Of a stretch of 64,000 nucleotides of DNA, positions 41,509 through 49,755 are shown in pieces (position 1 is the stretch's first letter; each line of letters opens with the position of its first letter). The DNA is taken from the NCBI RefSeq assembly GCF_003937945.1, contig NZ_RSEC01000061.1, forward strand, positions 575,990-639,989. The letters are read 5' to 3'. The stretch comes from Amycolatopsis eburnea (lineage in GTDB: Bacteria > Actinomycetota > Actinomycetes > Mycobacteriales > Pseudonocardiaceae). The position numbers and the translations under genes were made by a program. Below the pieces are notes generated by a model. The model did no database searches. It saw nothing but the letters and a program-made list of their open reading frames with translations, and was not told the DNA's origin.

Positions 41509-42437
41509 CGGGCGAGCGCGGCCAGCCGCTTGGGCGTCGGCCAGCGGACGTTCCACGCCCAGCCGAGCTTCTCGAACAGCCAGATGACCCGGGCCGAGAC
41601 GTCGATCTGGCCGCGCAGCGCGCCGTGGCGGGCCGACGTCGGGTCCGCGTGGTGGGTGTTGTGCCAGGACTCGCCCATCGACAGGATCGCCAGCGGCCAG
41701 AAGTTCGCCGAGCGGTCGCGGCTGGCGAACGGGCGCTCGCCGATCATGTGGCAGATCGAGTTCACCGACCACGTGACGTGGTGCTGGAACGAGATCCGGG
41801 CCAGCCCGGCCCAGAGGAACGCGGTCAGCGCGCCCCACCACGACAGCGTGAGCAGGCCGCCGAGCAGCGGCGGGAGCAGCAGGCTCAGCAGCACCCACAG
41901 CGGGAACAGCCGGTCGACGACGCGCAGGTCGCGGTCGGCCGCGAGGTCCGGGGCGAACCGGTCGACGTTGGTCTTGTCGCGGCCGAACAGCCAGCCCATG
42001 TGGGCGTGCCAGAACCCGCGGGCGAGCGCCACCGCGGAGGTGCCGAACAGCCACGGCGAGTGCGGGTCGCCCTCGCGGTCGGAGAAGGCGTGGTGGCGGC
42101 GGTGGTCGGCGACCCAGCCGATCACCGGGCCCTGGGCGGCGAGGCCGCCCGCGATGGCCAGCGCGACCCGCAGCGCCCGCTTCGCGCGGAAGGCGCCGTG
42201 GGTGAAGTAGCGGTGGTAGCCGACGGTCACCCCGAGGGTCGACACCACGAAGAACGCGCCGCCGATGGTGAGGTCCAGCCAGCTGACGCCCCAGCCCCAG
42301 AACACCGGGACGGCCGCGGCCAGCGCGACGAACGGGACCAGCAGGAACGTGCGGATGGTGATCAGCTCGGCGACGGTCTGCTTGCCGGAGAGCACGGGTT
42401 TCGGGGCGGGACGGGGAGCCTTCACGGAGGCGGTCAT
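41505..42437 (-). CDS. Acyl-CoA/fatty acid desaturase, delta-9 type
   Basis: 310 residues with four TM helices. The three di-iron histidine boxes are HRYFTHG, HRRHH and HNTHH, as in the acyl-CoA delta-9 desaturase family. ATSWLD-type topology is intact (GWGVSWLDLTIGGAFFVVSTLGVTVGYHRYFTHGAF). It makes oleate-type acids from saturated acyl-CoA. Together with the tmsA/tmsB pair about 2 kb away, which uses oleoyl chains, it could supply the precursor for 10-methyl branched lipids. It is coupled to the deacetylase gene. Confidence 0.9.
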   Translation of the reverse strand: MTASVKAPRPAPKPVLSGKQTVAELITIRTFLLVPFVALAAAVPVFWGWGVSWLDLTIGGAFFVVSTLGVTVGYHRYFTHGAFRAKRALRVALAIAGGLAAQGPVIGWVADHRRHHAFSDREGDPHSPWLFGTSAVALARGFWHAHMGWLFGRDKTNVDRFAPDLAADRDLRVVDRLFPLWVLLSLLLPPLLGGLLTLSWWGALTAFLWAGLARISFQHHVTWSVNSICHMIGERPFASRDRSANFWPLAILSMGESWHNTHHADPTSARHGALRGQIDVSARVIWLFEKLGWAWNVRWPTPKRLAALAR

Positions 42438-42598
42438 GCACTACTCGTTTCCAGGTCGGCACCGCGGCGAGGTACGCGCGGGAGGCCGGGGAGCGGGAAC
42501 ACCCGGCGGGCGGCGAGGGGAGACGTCGCCGCTCCTGCCGGCGGCGTGCTCGCTACACCCCACGTTACCTGATCGTTGTGAACCCGCCGTGTGGCCGC

Positions 42599-42650
42599 GC
42601 ACGAGGAAGGCCCCCGCCCGGTGGGGGCAGGGGCCTTCGGGTGCCTCGTG
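42599..42650. terminator. Stem-loop terminator of the cold-shock gene
   Basis: AAGGCCCC and GGGGCCTT arms surround a GC-rich loop, with outer CACGAGG and CCTCGTG arms extending the stem. It lies just past the cspA stop on the minus strand. Confidence 0.65.
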
Positions 42651-42652
42651 GC

Positions 42653-42868
42653 TCAGATGACGCTGACGCGCTGGGCCTGCGGGCCCTTCTGGCCCTGGCC
42701 GATTTCGAACTCGACGCGCTGGCCCTCGTCGAGCGACTTGAAGCCGGTGCCCTGGATCTCGGAGTAGTGGACGAACACGTCCGGGCCCCCGCCATCCTGG
42801 GCGATGAAGCCGAAGCCCTTTTCACCGTTGAACCACTTGACACTGCCCTGAGCCATACCAATACCCAC
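42653..42868 (-). CDS. cspA: Cold-shock protein, CspA family
   Basis: 71 residues forming one OB-fold domain. RNP1 is KGFGFIA and RNP2 is VFVHYSE, both intact. It binds single-stranded nucleic acid and melts mRNA structure. It starts MGIGMAQGSVKWFNGEKGF; the internal ATG four codons on (MAQGSVKWF) is the more usual family start. A 5' untranslated region with an ACCAA..TTGGT dyad lies just upstream. Monocistronic, with its own terminator. Confidence 0.95.
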   Translation of the reverse strand: MGIGMAQGSVKWFNGEKGFGFIAQDGGGPDVFVHYSEIQGTGFKSLDEGQRVEFEIGQGQKGPQAQRVSVI

Positions 42869-42945
42869 TCTTTGTTGGTGAGCCGGAGCGTCCCGTTCGG
42901 ACGTCCCGGTCTCGGGTCATTCTCGCACTACTCCCCGTACCCGGG

Positions 42946-44211
42946 TCAAACCCCCCAGTCGGGGCGCAGGGGCAGGCCCATGCCGCCCTCGCTGTCGGTG
43001 CGCACCCCGAGGACCTGGTGCAGCTCGATCTCGCGCCGCTCGAACGCCAGCCGGCAGGCGGCGAGGTAGAGCGCCCAGACGCGGCTGCGCCCGGCCCCGG
43101 CCTCGGCGACCGCCTCGTCCCAGTGCTCGTCGAGGTTGGCGCACCACCCGGCCAGCGTCAGCGCGTAGTGCTCCCGCAGGTTCTCCGAGTGCCGCACCTC
43201 CAGGCCGCTGTCGTGCATCGCGGTGACGATCTCGCCCGGCGCCTCCAGCTCGCCGTCCGGGAAGACGTAGCGGTCGATGAACCCGCGCGAGCGGTGCGCG
43301 ACGCTGGTGTCCGGGTTGGTGATGCAGTGGTTGAGCAGGCGCCCGTGCGGCTTCAGCTTGCCGGCCAGGAAGCGGAAGTAGCCGGGCACGTTGCGCGCCC
43401 CGATGTGCTCGGTCAGGCCGATCGAGGAGATCGCGTCGAACCCCGTTTCGGTGACGTCCCGGTAGTCGAGGTGGCGGATTTCGGCGCGGTCGGCGAGGCC
43501 GAGGGCGACGATGTTCTTCTGCGCCCACTGCGCTTGTTCACGCGAAAGTGTGACGCCGAGTGCTTCGACGCCGTAGTGCCGGACGGCGTGCGCGACCATG
43601 CCGCCCCAGCCGCAGCCGACGTCGAGCAGCCGCATCCCGGGCTTCAGGCCGAGCTTGCGGCAGACCAGGTCGAACTTGTTGGCCTGGGCCTCCTCCAGCG
43701 TGGCGTCCGCGGTCGGGAACACCGCGCACGTGTAGGCCATCGACGGGCCGAGGACCAGCTCGTAGAACCGGTTGGAGACGTCGTAGTGGCTGGCGATGGC
43801 CTCGCTGTCGCGCTCCTTCGAGTGCCGCAGCGCGGTGAGCCCGCGCCGGAACCGGCTCGGGTGCTCCTCGGCCGGCGGCTTGACGACCCGCAGGTGGCGT
43901 GGCCCGAGCTTGCGCAGCAGCCACAGCCGGTCGGCCGGGGTGAGCTGGTCGACCTGGGCCGACAGCGCGTGCAGGGCCGTGTAGAGGTCGCCGGTGACGT
44001 CGAGCGCCCCGGCGACGTACGCGCGGGCGAGCCCGAGGTCGCCGGGGGAGGACATCAGGTAGTCCAGCGCCAGCGGGGAGCGCACCTGGATGGCCACCGG
44101 GGCGTCGGCCGGGCCGCTGCGGCTGCCGTCGTACGCGGTGATCGACACGGTGGCGCGGGGGCCGAGGAGGCGCTCGAAGACCTCGCCGACCGTGGTGCTT
44201 GCCTGGGTCAC
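42946..44211 (-). CDS. tmsB: Fatty acid methyltransferase (TmsB/UfaA1-like, cyclopropane-synthase family)
   Basis: 421 residues. The SAM motif is LLDVGCGWGGM, and the N-terminal region (YDVSNRFYELVLGPSMAYTCAVF) and the iron/bicarbonate-region segment (GLTEHIGARNVPGYF) are those of cyclopropane fatty acid synthases. The gene before it in the operon is a FAD-dependent reductase; this pair makes 10-methyl (tuberculostearic-type) acids by methylating the oleoyl double bond to a 10-methylene group, then reducing it. The GTG at 44211 has AGGA five bases upstream; the GTG at 44226 that overlaps the upstream stop is the alternative start. Confidence 0.88.
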   Translation of the reverse strand: MTQASTTVGEVFERLLGPRATVSITAYDGSRSGPADAPVAIQVRSPLALDYLMSSPGDLGLARAYVAGALDVTGDLYTALHALSAQVDQLTPADRLWLLRKLGPRHLRVVKPPAEEHPSRFRRGLTALRHSKERDSEAIASHYDVSNRFYELVLGPSMAYTCAVFPTADATLEEAQANKFDLVCRKLGLKPGMRLLDVGCGWGGMVAHAVRHYGVEALGVTLSREQAQWAQKNIVALGLADRAEIRHLDYRDVTETGFDAISSIGLTEHIGARNVPGYFRFLAGKLKPHGRLLNHCITNPDTSVAHRSRGFIDRYVFPDGELEAPGEIVTAMHDSGLEVRHSENLREHYALTLAGWCANLDEHWDEAVAEAGAGRSRVWALYLAACRLAFERREIELHQVLGVRTDSEGGMGLPLRPDWGV

Positions 44212-44222
44212 TTTCGTTCCTT

Positions 44223-45614
44223 TCACCGGCGGCGGACGCATTTTTCGTAGAGGCCGAGCAGCCGCCCGCCCGGATCGTAGGTCCGCTTGAGCCCGGCGTA
44301 GGTCTCGCCGTTGTAGAGCCGCCAGAACTCGTCTTCGGCGTAGAAGCTGTCCGAATAGAGCGACTTGTGCCCGCCGAGCCGGGTGACCTCGGCTTCGATC
44401 ATCCGGTTGTGCACGCCGTCGCGTTCGCCCGGTTCGAGCGGCACCGACGACCAGAACCCGAAGTTGACGTAGAGCTCGGCGGGGTCGAGTTCGTACAGCG
44501 GCCAGCGCACGCCGCCGGGGCGCTGCTTCAGCGGGCAGATCCAGACCGGGCTGATCGGGATCTCCCGTTCGAAGAACTCGAGGAACTCCGCCGCGCGGGC
44601 CAGCGGCACCTCGATGTCCTGCACGATGGTCTCCTCCGGCGGCAGCCGCCGGAGCTTGAGCAGCCGCTCGGCGACCTTGAACCGGCGGTCGAGGGCGACG
44701 AGCTTCCAGTAGACCGACGACCGGAGCAGGCGGCGGCCGAGCAGCAGCCGGGGCAGCCGGTGCTGGACGCCGAACGCCCGCGAGCACCAGAACCAGTCGG
44801 TGTCCCAGCGCCAGAGGTAGTCGCGGACGGTGAGGTGGTCGGTCCCGCGCCGCTGGATGGACCGGTAGTAGATGTTCAGCCAGGTGTAGTCGCTGGTCGA
44901 CGGCGCGGTGTCGGTGAACGTGCCCAGCGTCAGGTAAAGCTCGTCCGGGCCGAACACCGTGCCGTCGACGAAGTCCTGCTCGCCGCTTTCGCAGACCTCG
45001 CCCAGCGCGTGGAAGAAGGTCTCCCGGTCGTGGTAGCGGACGTGCCGGAGCGCGACGTACGGCTTGACCGGCTCCAGCAGGATCCGCAGCCGCAGCGCGT
45101 AGCCGAGGGTGCCGTAGGAGTTGGGGAAGCCGTGGAAGAGGTCGCGGTGCTCGTTGTCCGGCGTGGCGACGACGATCCGGCCGTCGCCGGTGAGGATCTC
45201 GAGCTCGAGCACCGACTCGTGCGGCATGCCGTTGCGGAACGACGAGGACTCGATGCCGAGCCCGGTGACCGCGCCGCCGAGGGTGATGGTCTTGAGCTGC
45301 GGGACGACCAGCGGCATCAGCCCGTGCGGCAGGGTGGCGTCGACGAGCTGCTCGTAGGTGACCATCCCTTCGACGTCGGCGGTCCGGGTTCGGGGGTCGA
45401 CGCGCAGCACGTGGCTGAACCCGGAGACGTCCAGTCCGGGGTGCCGGGTGGCCGCCCGGGAGCGGAAGAGGTTCGAGGTGCGCTTGGCCAGCCGCACGGT
45501 GGCTTCGCCGCTGATCCCGGTGAGCTGCCGCCGCAGGGCGTCGACGCGGGCTTCGTGCTCGGGGAACGCCGGGCCCGGACGGGCTTCGGGCACCCCGGCC
45601 TGATCGATGGTCAC
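44223..45614 (-). CDS. tmsA: FAD-dependent 10-methylene reductase (TmsA-like)
   Basis: 463 residues from the GTG at 45614, which has AGGAT at a suitable distance; a GTG at 45632 is possible but lacks a ribosome site. The N-terminal FAD_binding_4 domain (SGFSHVLRVDPRTRTADVEGMVTYEQLVDATLPHGLMPLVVPQLKTITLGGAVTGLGIESSS) resembles DHCR24/24-sterol reductase-type oxidases. Context with the downstream methyltransferase identifies it as the enzyme that reduces 10-methylene to 10-methyl acyl chains of phospholipids using NADPH. Such pairs are established in mycobacteria and other actinomycetes. Confidence 0.87.
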   Translation of the reverse strand: MTIDQAGVPEARPGPAFPEHEARVDALRRQLTGISGEATVRLAKRTSNLFRSRAATRHPGLDVSGFSHVLRVDPRTRTADVEGMVTYEQLVDATLPHGLMPLVVPQLKTITLGGAVTGLGIESSSFRNGMPHESVLELEILTGDGRIVVATPDNEHRDLFHGFPNSYGTLGYALRLRILLEPVKPYVALRHVRYHDRETFFHALGEVCESGEQDFVDGTVFGPDELYLTLGTFTDTAPSTSDYTWLNIYYRSIQRRGTDHLTVRDYLWRWDTDWFWCSRAFGVQHRLPRLLLGRRLLRSSVYWKLVALDRRFKVAERLLKLRRLPPEETIVQDIEVPLARAAEFLEFFEREIPISPVWICPLKQRPGGVRWPLYELDPAELYVNFGFWSSVPLEPGERDGVHNRMIEAEVTRLGGHKSLYSDSFYAEDEFWRLYNGETYAGLKRTYDPGGRLLGLYEKCVRRR

Positions 45615-45961
45615 GACTCGATCCTGCCTCACGTCCAGGGCGGCCGCACCGCGCCGCGGCCTATTTCAGTGCCATACCGGGAATCCGGGTGCGGCGCGCG
45701 GCCGGCTCGGCTTCGTGTCGCGGAGCCGGGAGCAGGTCCGTCGTTTGTGACTGTGTGTGATCGAAAGTGTGCCACGCCGCAGGCTCACTCTCGGCGCGAC
45801 TTTGCCGGACGGTGCCCGGGCGGTGGCGCGGCCCACGGGAGGCGGCTGATCGCGGTGGTGTTCTCCGGGCGGCCGGGCCGGGATTGATCCTGCCCCCGGC
45901 GGGGTACTCGCCGTCCGGACCGCGGGGATCCCGCGGCGCACCAGGGGAAAGCGAGGCGGCG
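45615..45961. other. Divergent intergenic region between tmsA and the DUF6292 gene
   Basis: 347 bp with no credible gene; short open frames here lack coding character. It holds the promoters of both flanking genes. A short AT-richer tract with TGTGACTGTGTGTGATCG lies near 45748-45765. A 13-mer GCGACTTTGCCGG at 45796-45808 is also found at the right end of the 52.6-kb palindromic element. Confidence 0.5.
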
Positions 45962-46387
45962 TTGAGCATTCTGATCGACTTCGGGCGCGACACGGAGTTC
46001 TCGTTCGAGCGGCGGTTGCGCGGGTACGTCGAGGCGGTCGCCAAGGCCGTCGGCGTGGGGCTGGAGTCCTGCGCGTTCGACGCGGGCACGCCCGCCGCGG
46101 CCTACATCGCGCTCGACTGGCGGCTCGGCCGCTTCCCCGACCACGATCTCGCGCTCGTCTGGGACGAGCGGCACGGCTGGGCCGCGGCGATCGAGGGCGC
46201 GGCCGGGAACCCGGCCACGGCGCTGGCCCACCTCGGCGGCGAGGTCGTCCCCGAACCCCGTGCCGTGGTGCGGTTCCTGGCCGCCGTGCGCGCGGACGAC
46301 CCCGGTGCGGGCTCGCTCGAAGCGCCGGAGCTGCGCGCCGCGGGTGACCACGAGCAGCTGCTGAACGCCCTGCTCGCGCGGCAATAG
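45962..46387 (+). CDS. DUF6292-family protein
   Basis: 141 residues. The pattern YVEAVAKAVGV..AYIALDWRLGRFPDHDLALVWDERHGWAAAIEG..LGGEVVPEPRAVVRFLAAV is that of small DUF6292 proteins, common in Pseudonocardiales and probably regulatory or toxin-like in origin, but without known function. The best start is a TTG at 45962, preceded by GCGAGG; no ATG or GTG fits better. There is no signal peptide. It is isolated between the lipid genes and a secreted protease. Confidence 0.7.
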   Translation: MSILIDFGRDTEFSFERRLRGYVEAVAKAVGVGLESCAFDAGTPAAAYIALDWRLGRFPDHDLALVWDERHGWAAAIEGAAGNPATALAHLGGEVVPEPRAVVRFLAAVRADDPGAGSLEAPELRAAGDHEQLLNALLARQ

Positions 46388-46476
46388 TTCCGTAGCCGTA
46401 CGGGGCGGCTCCCCGGTTGTTCTCGTACCCGGCGTCACCGGAAAGTGACCGGCAGCAACCTCGAAAAGGAGCTGCC

Positions 46477-47913
46477 GTGAACTCGAGACAACGCTTGCTG
46501 GGCGCGTTCGCCGCCGTCCTCGCCCTCCCGCTGTTCGCCGTGCCCGCCGGTGCCGATCCGGTGGCGGTCACCCCGCTCGGCGGGACACCGCTGCCGGCCG
46601 GGGTTTCGCCGTCTTCGGTCGGCGGGACGCCCGCGTCGGTCAAGGACTACCCGTTCATCATCGCGGGGTTGCGGGAGGGCGGGTCGCGGCCGCTCGGCCA
46701 GACCTGCACCGGCTCGGTCGTGGCCCCGCGCAAGATCCTCATCGCCGCCCACTGCAAGGCGGCCGAGGGCCAGAAGTCGTTCCTGTACGGGCTCGACGAC
46801 CTCAGCACCGGCGGCGGCACGTCCATCGGTGTCGTCAGCTACGACACCCACCCCAAGTACGTCAACTTCGACCAGGGCTACGACGTCGCGGTCGTGACCA
46901 CCGACCGGGACATCCCGGTGCCGGGCGGGCAGTACGCGAAGGTCGCGACCTCGGCCGACACCGACCTGAACAAGCCGGGCAAGACCGGGCTCGGGCTCGG
47001 CTACGGCAAGAAGGACTTCAACGACAACACCCGGGACGTCACGCTGACGAAGTTCAGCCTGCCGATCGTCGCCGGGAGCAACTGCAGCGGGGTGGGCGCC
47101 GGGTTCCAGGAAGCCACCATGATCTGCAGCGGCTACGCCGACGGCCACGTCACGATCCTGCCCGGCGACAGCGGCGGCCCGCTGCTCGTCGACGGCAAGG
47201 TCGCCGGCGTCGCGTCGTGGAGCCGCAGCGACTTCAAGTGGTACAGCGTCTACGGCCGCCTCAACAACGACATGGGCGACTGGGTGAAGCAGCAGATCGG
47301 CGACGTCACGCCGCCGGAGACGTTCGGGCTCGGGGTCACGCCGGGCACGGTGCGGGCCGAGCCCGGCAAGTACGTCTCCGCCTCGGTGACGAGCACCGCC
47401 GGGAAGAACGGCCCGGAGCAGGTCGACCTGACCGCGTCGGGCCTGCCGGAAGGCGCGAAGGCGACGTTCCAGCCCGCGAAGATCACCTCGGGGGACACCG
47501 CGAAGCTGACGATCGAGACGTCCGCGAGCACCCCGCAGGGCGACTACCCGGTCACCATCACCGGGACCGGCCCGAGCGGCACGGCGACCGCGAAGCTGAC
47601 GCTCACCGTCGGCAGCGGCCAGCCGCCGACCGGCGACTTCAAGGTGAGCGTCAACCCGGGCAGCGGGACCGTGCAGCCCGGCTTCTTCACCACCGCGACG
47701 GTCACCGTGGCCGGCGGTACCGGCACCGTGACGCTGTCGGCCACCGGGCTGTCGTTCGCGCCGTTCTTCAACCCCTCGACGCTGAACGGCGCCGGGACGT
47801 CGCAGATGCAGGTGGTCGGGCCGTTCCAGCGCGGGACCTACCCGGTCACCGTCACCGCGAAGGACTCGACCGGCAAGACGGCGACGGCGAAGTACACCCT
47901 GACCGTCCAATGA
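46477..47913 (+). CDS. Secreted trypsin-like (S1) serine protease with Ig-like repeats
   Basis: 478 residues; GTG start with AAAGGAG upstream. The signal peptide ends near AGA at residue 27. The S1 triad is readable: IAAHC (His), YDVAVV (Asp) and PGDSGGPLL (Ser). The C-terminal half has two Ig/Cadherin-like beta-sandwich repeats (residues about 285-380 and 395-478: VSVNPGSGTVQPG..TVTLSATGLSF..TVTAKDSTGKTATAKYTLTV) that probably bind the cell surface or substrate. It converges on an S8 peptidase gene 40 bp away. Confidence 0.9.
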   Translation: MNSRQRLLGAFAAVLALPLFAVPAGADPVAVTPLGGTPLPAGVSPSSVGGTPASVKDYPFIIAGLREGGSRPLGQTCTGSVVAPRKILIAAHCKAAEGQKSFLYGLDDLSTGGGTSIGVVSYDTHPKYVNFDQGYDVAVVTTDRDIPVPGGQYAKVATSADTDLNKPGKTGLGLGYGKKDFNDNTRDVTLTKFSLPIVAGSNCSGVGAGFQEATMICSGYADGHVTILPGDSGGPLLVDGKVAGVASWSRSDFKWYSVYGRLNNDMGDWVKQQIGDVTPPETFGLGVTPGTVRAEPGKYVSASVTSTAGKNGPEQVDLTASGLPEGAKATFQPAKITSGDTAKLTIETSASTPQGDYPVTITGTGPSGTATAKLTLTVGSGQPPTGDFKVSVNPGSGTVQPGFFTTATVTVAGGTGTVTLSATGLSFAPFFNPSTLNGAGTSQMQVVGPFQRGTYPVTVTAKDSTGKTATAKYTLTVQ

Positions 47914-47953
47914 GGACCGCGGGCGGGGAGGCGGCCGCCTCCCCGCCCCGGGG

Positions 47954-49492
47954 TCAGAAGGTGATCGAGAAGCCCTCCAGCGTTCCGGTGTCGAAGCGGT
48001 AGACGTCCTGCACCCGCAGCTGCCAGGTGCCGTTCGCCGGCTCCGCGGCCGCGTTGACCGTGAACGTGGTGTGGATGCCCGCCGCCGAGCCGGTCCCGCC
48101 CGCCTGCTGCAGCGGGAAGACCGCGCCGCTCGGCCCGATCAGGTCGACGGCGAGGTCGCCGGTGTAGGTGTGGCTGATGTCCACCTTCACCGGCAGCGCC
48201 GCGGAGGCCTTGCCGTCGCAGCCGTCCTGGGTGACCGAGCTGGTGACCGCGGCGCCGGCGTCCGGGATCGCCACCGGCGTCGTGTTCGACTTGGCCCCGC
48301 ACTGCGACGGCGGGGTGCCGCCGCCGATGAACGAGACGTTCAGCAGCTTGTTCGGCGAACCGCTCCCGGCGTTCTTGACGACACCGGAGGTCGCGCCGCC
48401 GACGAGCGCGTCCCGCGTCTGCTGCGCCGTGGCGCCCGGGTTGGCCGCCAGGTAGAGCGCGGCCGCGCCGGTGACGTGCGGGGTCGCCATCGACGTGCCG
48501 CTCATGTTCGCGCTGCTGCCGTTCGACAGCCCGAGCGACGTGATGTTGTTGCCCGGCGCGAAGAGGTCGGTGCAGCTGCCGTAGTTGGAGAAGGATGCGC
48601 GGTTGTCGTTCTCGTCGGAGGCGTTGACCGTGATCGCCTCGGGGACGTGCGCCGGGCTGGTGCCGCAGGCGTCGGTGGAGCTGTTGCCCGCGGCCACCGA
48701 GTAGACGATCCCGGCCGCGATCGACCGCTTGATGGCGTCGTCGCCGACCCCGACCTGGTCCATGGTGAGGCTCATGTTCGCGACCGCCGGCTTGACGGCG
48801 TTGGCCGTGACCCACTCGATCGCGTCGACCGCGGCGGAGTCCGGGCCGTTGCCGGAGCAGTCGTTGCCGAGCACCTTGAGCCCGACGAGCTTGACCTTCT
48901 TCGCGACGCCGTAGGTCTTGCTGCCGATCGTGCCCGCGGTGTGCGTGCCGTGGCCGTTGCAGTCGCTGCCGTTCCCTCCGACGAAGTCCTTGCCGATCGA
49001 CGCGCGGCCTTCGTACTCGGGGTTGTCGGGCTTGATCCCGGTGTCGAGGTCGTAGGCGGTGACGCCCTCGCCGGTGTTCGGGTAGGTGTAGGAGTTGTCG
49101 CGGGGCAGGTTCGCCTGGTCGATCCGGTCCAGGCCCCAGGTCGGGTTGGTCTGGGTGCCCGCGATCCGCGCGGTGCCGTCCTCGTAGACCGCCGCCACCG
49201 CCGGGTCGGCCGCCAGCCGCCGTGCCTGCTGCGCGGTGAGGTGCCGGGCGGAGAAGCCGTGCAGGACCCGGGTGTAGGTGGACCGGACCTCGCCGCCGTA
49301 CCGCGTGGCGAGCGACGCCGGCGCGCTGAGGCCCTGCGCGTCCTTCAAGACCACGATGTACTGGTCGCCGTAGTGCTGCCGGGCCGGGACCACGGTGCCC
49401 TCCGGCTGCGCGGCGGCGGCCACGCCGGCGGTGGCCAGCGCGGCCACGACCGCCGCGGCGACGGCGCCCGCCCTTCGGTGAACTGTGCGCAT
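47954..49492 (-). CDS. Secreted S8 (subtilisin-like) peptidase with P-domain
   Basis: 512 residues. Signal peptide at residues 1-28, then an I9 inhibitor propeptide (QYIVVLKDAQGLS..LHGFSARHLTAQQARRLAADPAVAAVYEDG). The triad is in YDLDTGI (Asp), GHGTHTAGT (His) and GTSMATPH (Ser), with the oxyanion Asn in AAGNSST. Residues about 405-512 are a proprotein-convertase P domain (ISHTYTGDLAVDLIGPSGA..GTWQLRVQDVYRFDTGTLEGFSITF). The proteinase K-like cysteines are present. It is a broad extracellular protease. The ATG at 49492 was chosen because the signal peptide begins there. Confidence 0.93.
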   Translation of the reverse strand: MRTVHRRAGAVAAAVVAALATAGVAAAAQPEGTVVPARQHYGDQYIVVLKDAQGLSAPASLATRYGGEVRSTYTRVLHGFSARHLTAQQARRLAADPAVAAVYEDGTARIAGTQTNPTWGLDRIDQANLPRDNSYTYPNTGEGVTAYDLDTGIKPDNPEYEGRASIGKDFVGGNGSDCNGHGTHTAGTIGSKTYGVAKKVKLVGLKVLGNDCSGNGPDSAAVDAIEWVTANAVKPAVANMSLTMDQVGVGDDAIKRSIAAGIVYSVAAGNSSTDACGTSPAHVPEAITVNASDENDNRASFSNYGSCTDLFAPGNNITSLGLSNGSSANMSGTSMATPHVTGAAALYLAANPGATAQQTRDALVGGATSGVVKNAGSGSPNKLLNVSFIGGGTPPSQCGAKSNTTPVAIPDAGAAVTSSVTQDGCDGKASAALPVKVDISHTYTGDLAVDLIGPSGAVFPLQQAGGTGSAAGIHTTFTVNAAAEPANGTWQLRVQDVYRFDTGTLEGFSITF

Positions 49493-49600
49493 GCTTCGAC
49501 TCCACTCACTCGAACAGGTGAATCGCGGCGCGGTGACCGAGAGCCACCGCCGTCTCACTGTCGGGTGGGCTCACCTGCGCTAACAAGCGAGGCAGCGCCC

Positions 49601-49612
49601 CGTAGGCCTACG
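49601..49612. promoter_or_regulatory. 12-bp palindrome upstream of the LuxR-type regulator
   Basis: CGTAGGCCTACG is perfectly self-complementary and lies in the 263-bp gap between the S8 peptidase (minus) and the LAL regulator (plus). A possible regulator site for either gene; no stronger evidence is visible. Confidence 0.3.
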
Positions 49613-49755
49613 TAACTAATGCCTTTCGCCGTCCCCCTACGAAAGTTCCGTGCCCGCCCGCGCGGGTTCCGCGCGGCCGAACGGCGGTCCTAAGCTCCGG
49701 TCACCGGACAGGGTGGTTCGGTACGCGATGCCGCTTTTCCGGGGAGGGGCGGGGC

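Noticed and set aside
45796..45808. A second copy of the 52.6-kb palindromic element
   Set aside because: Only a single 13-bp arm is present, with no partner arm within 300 bp; chance or a remnant.
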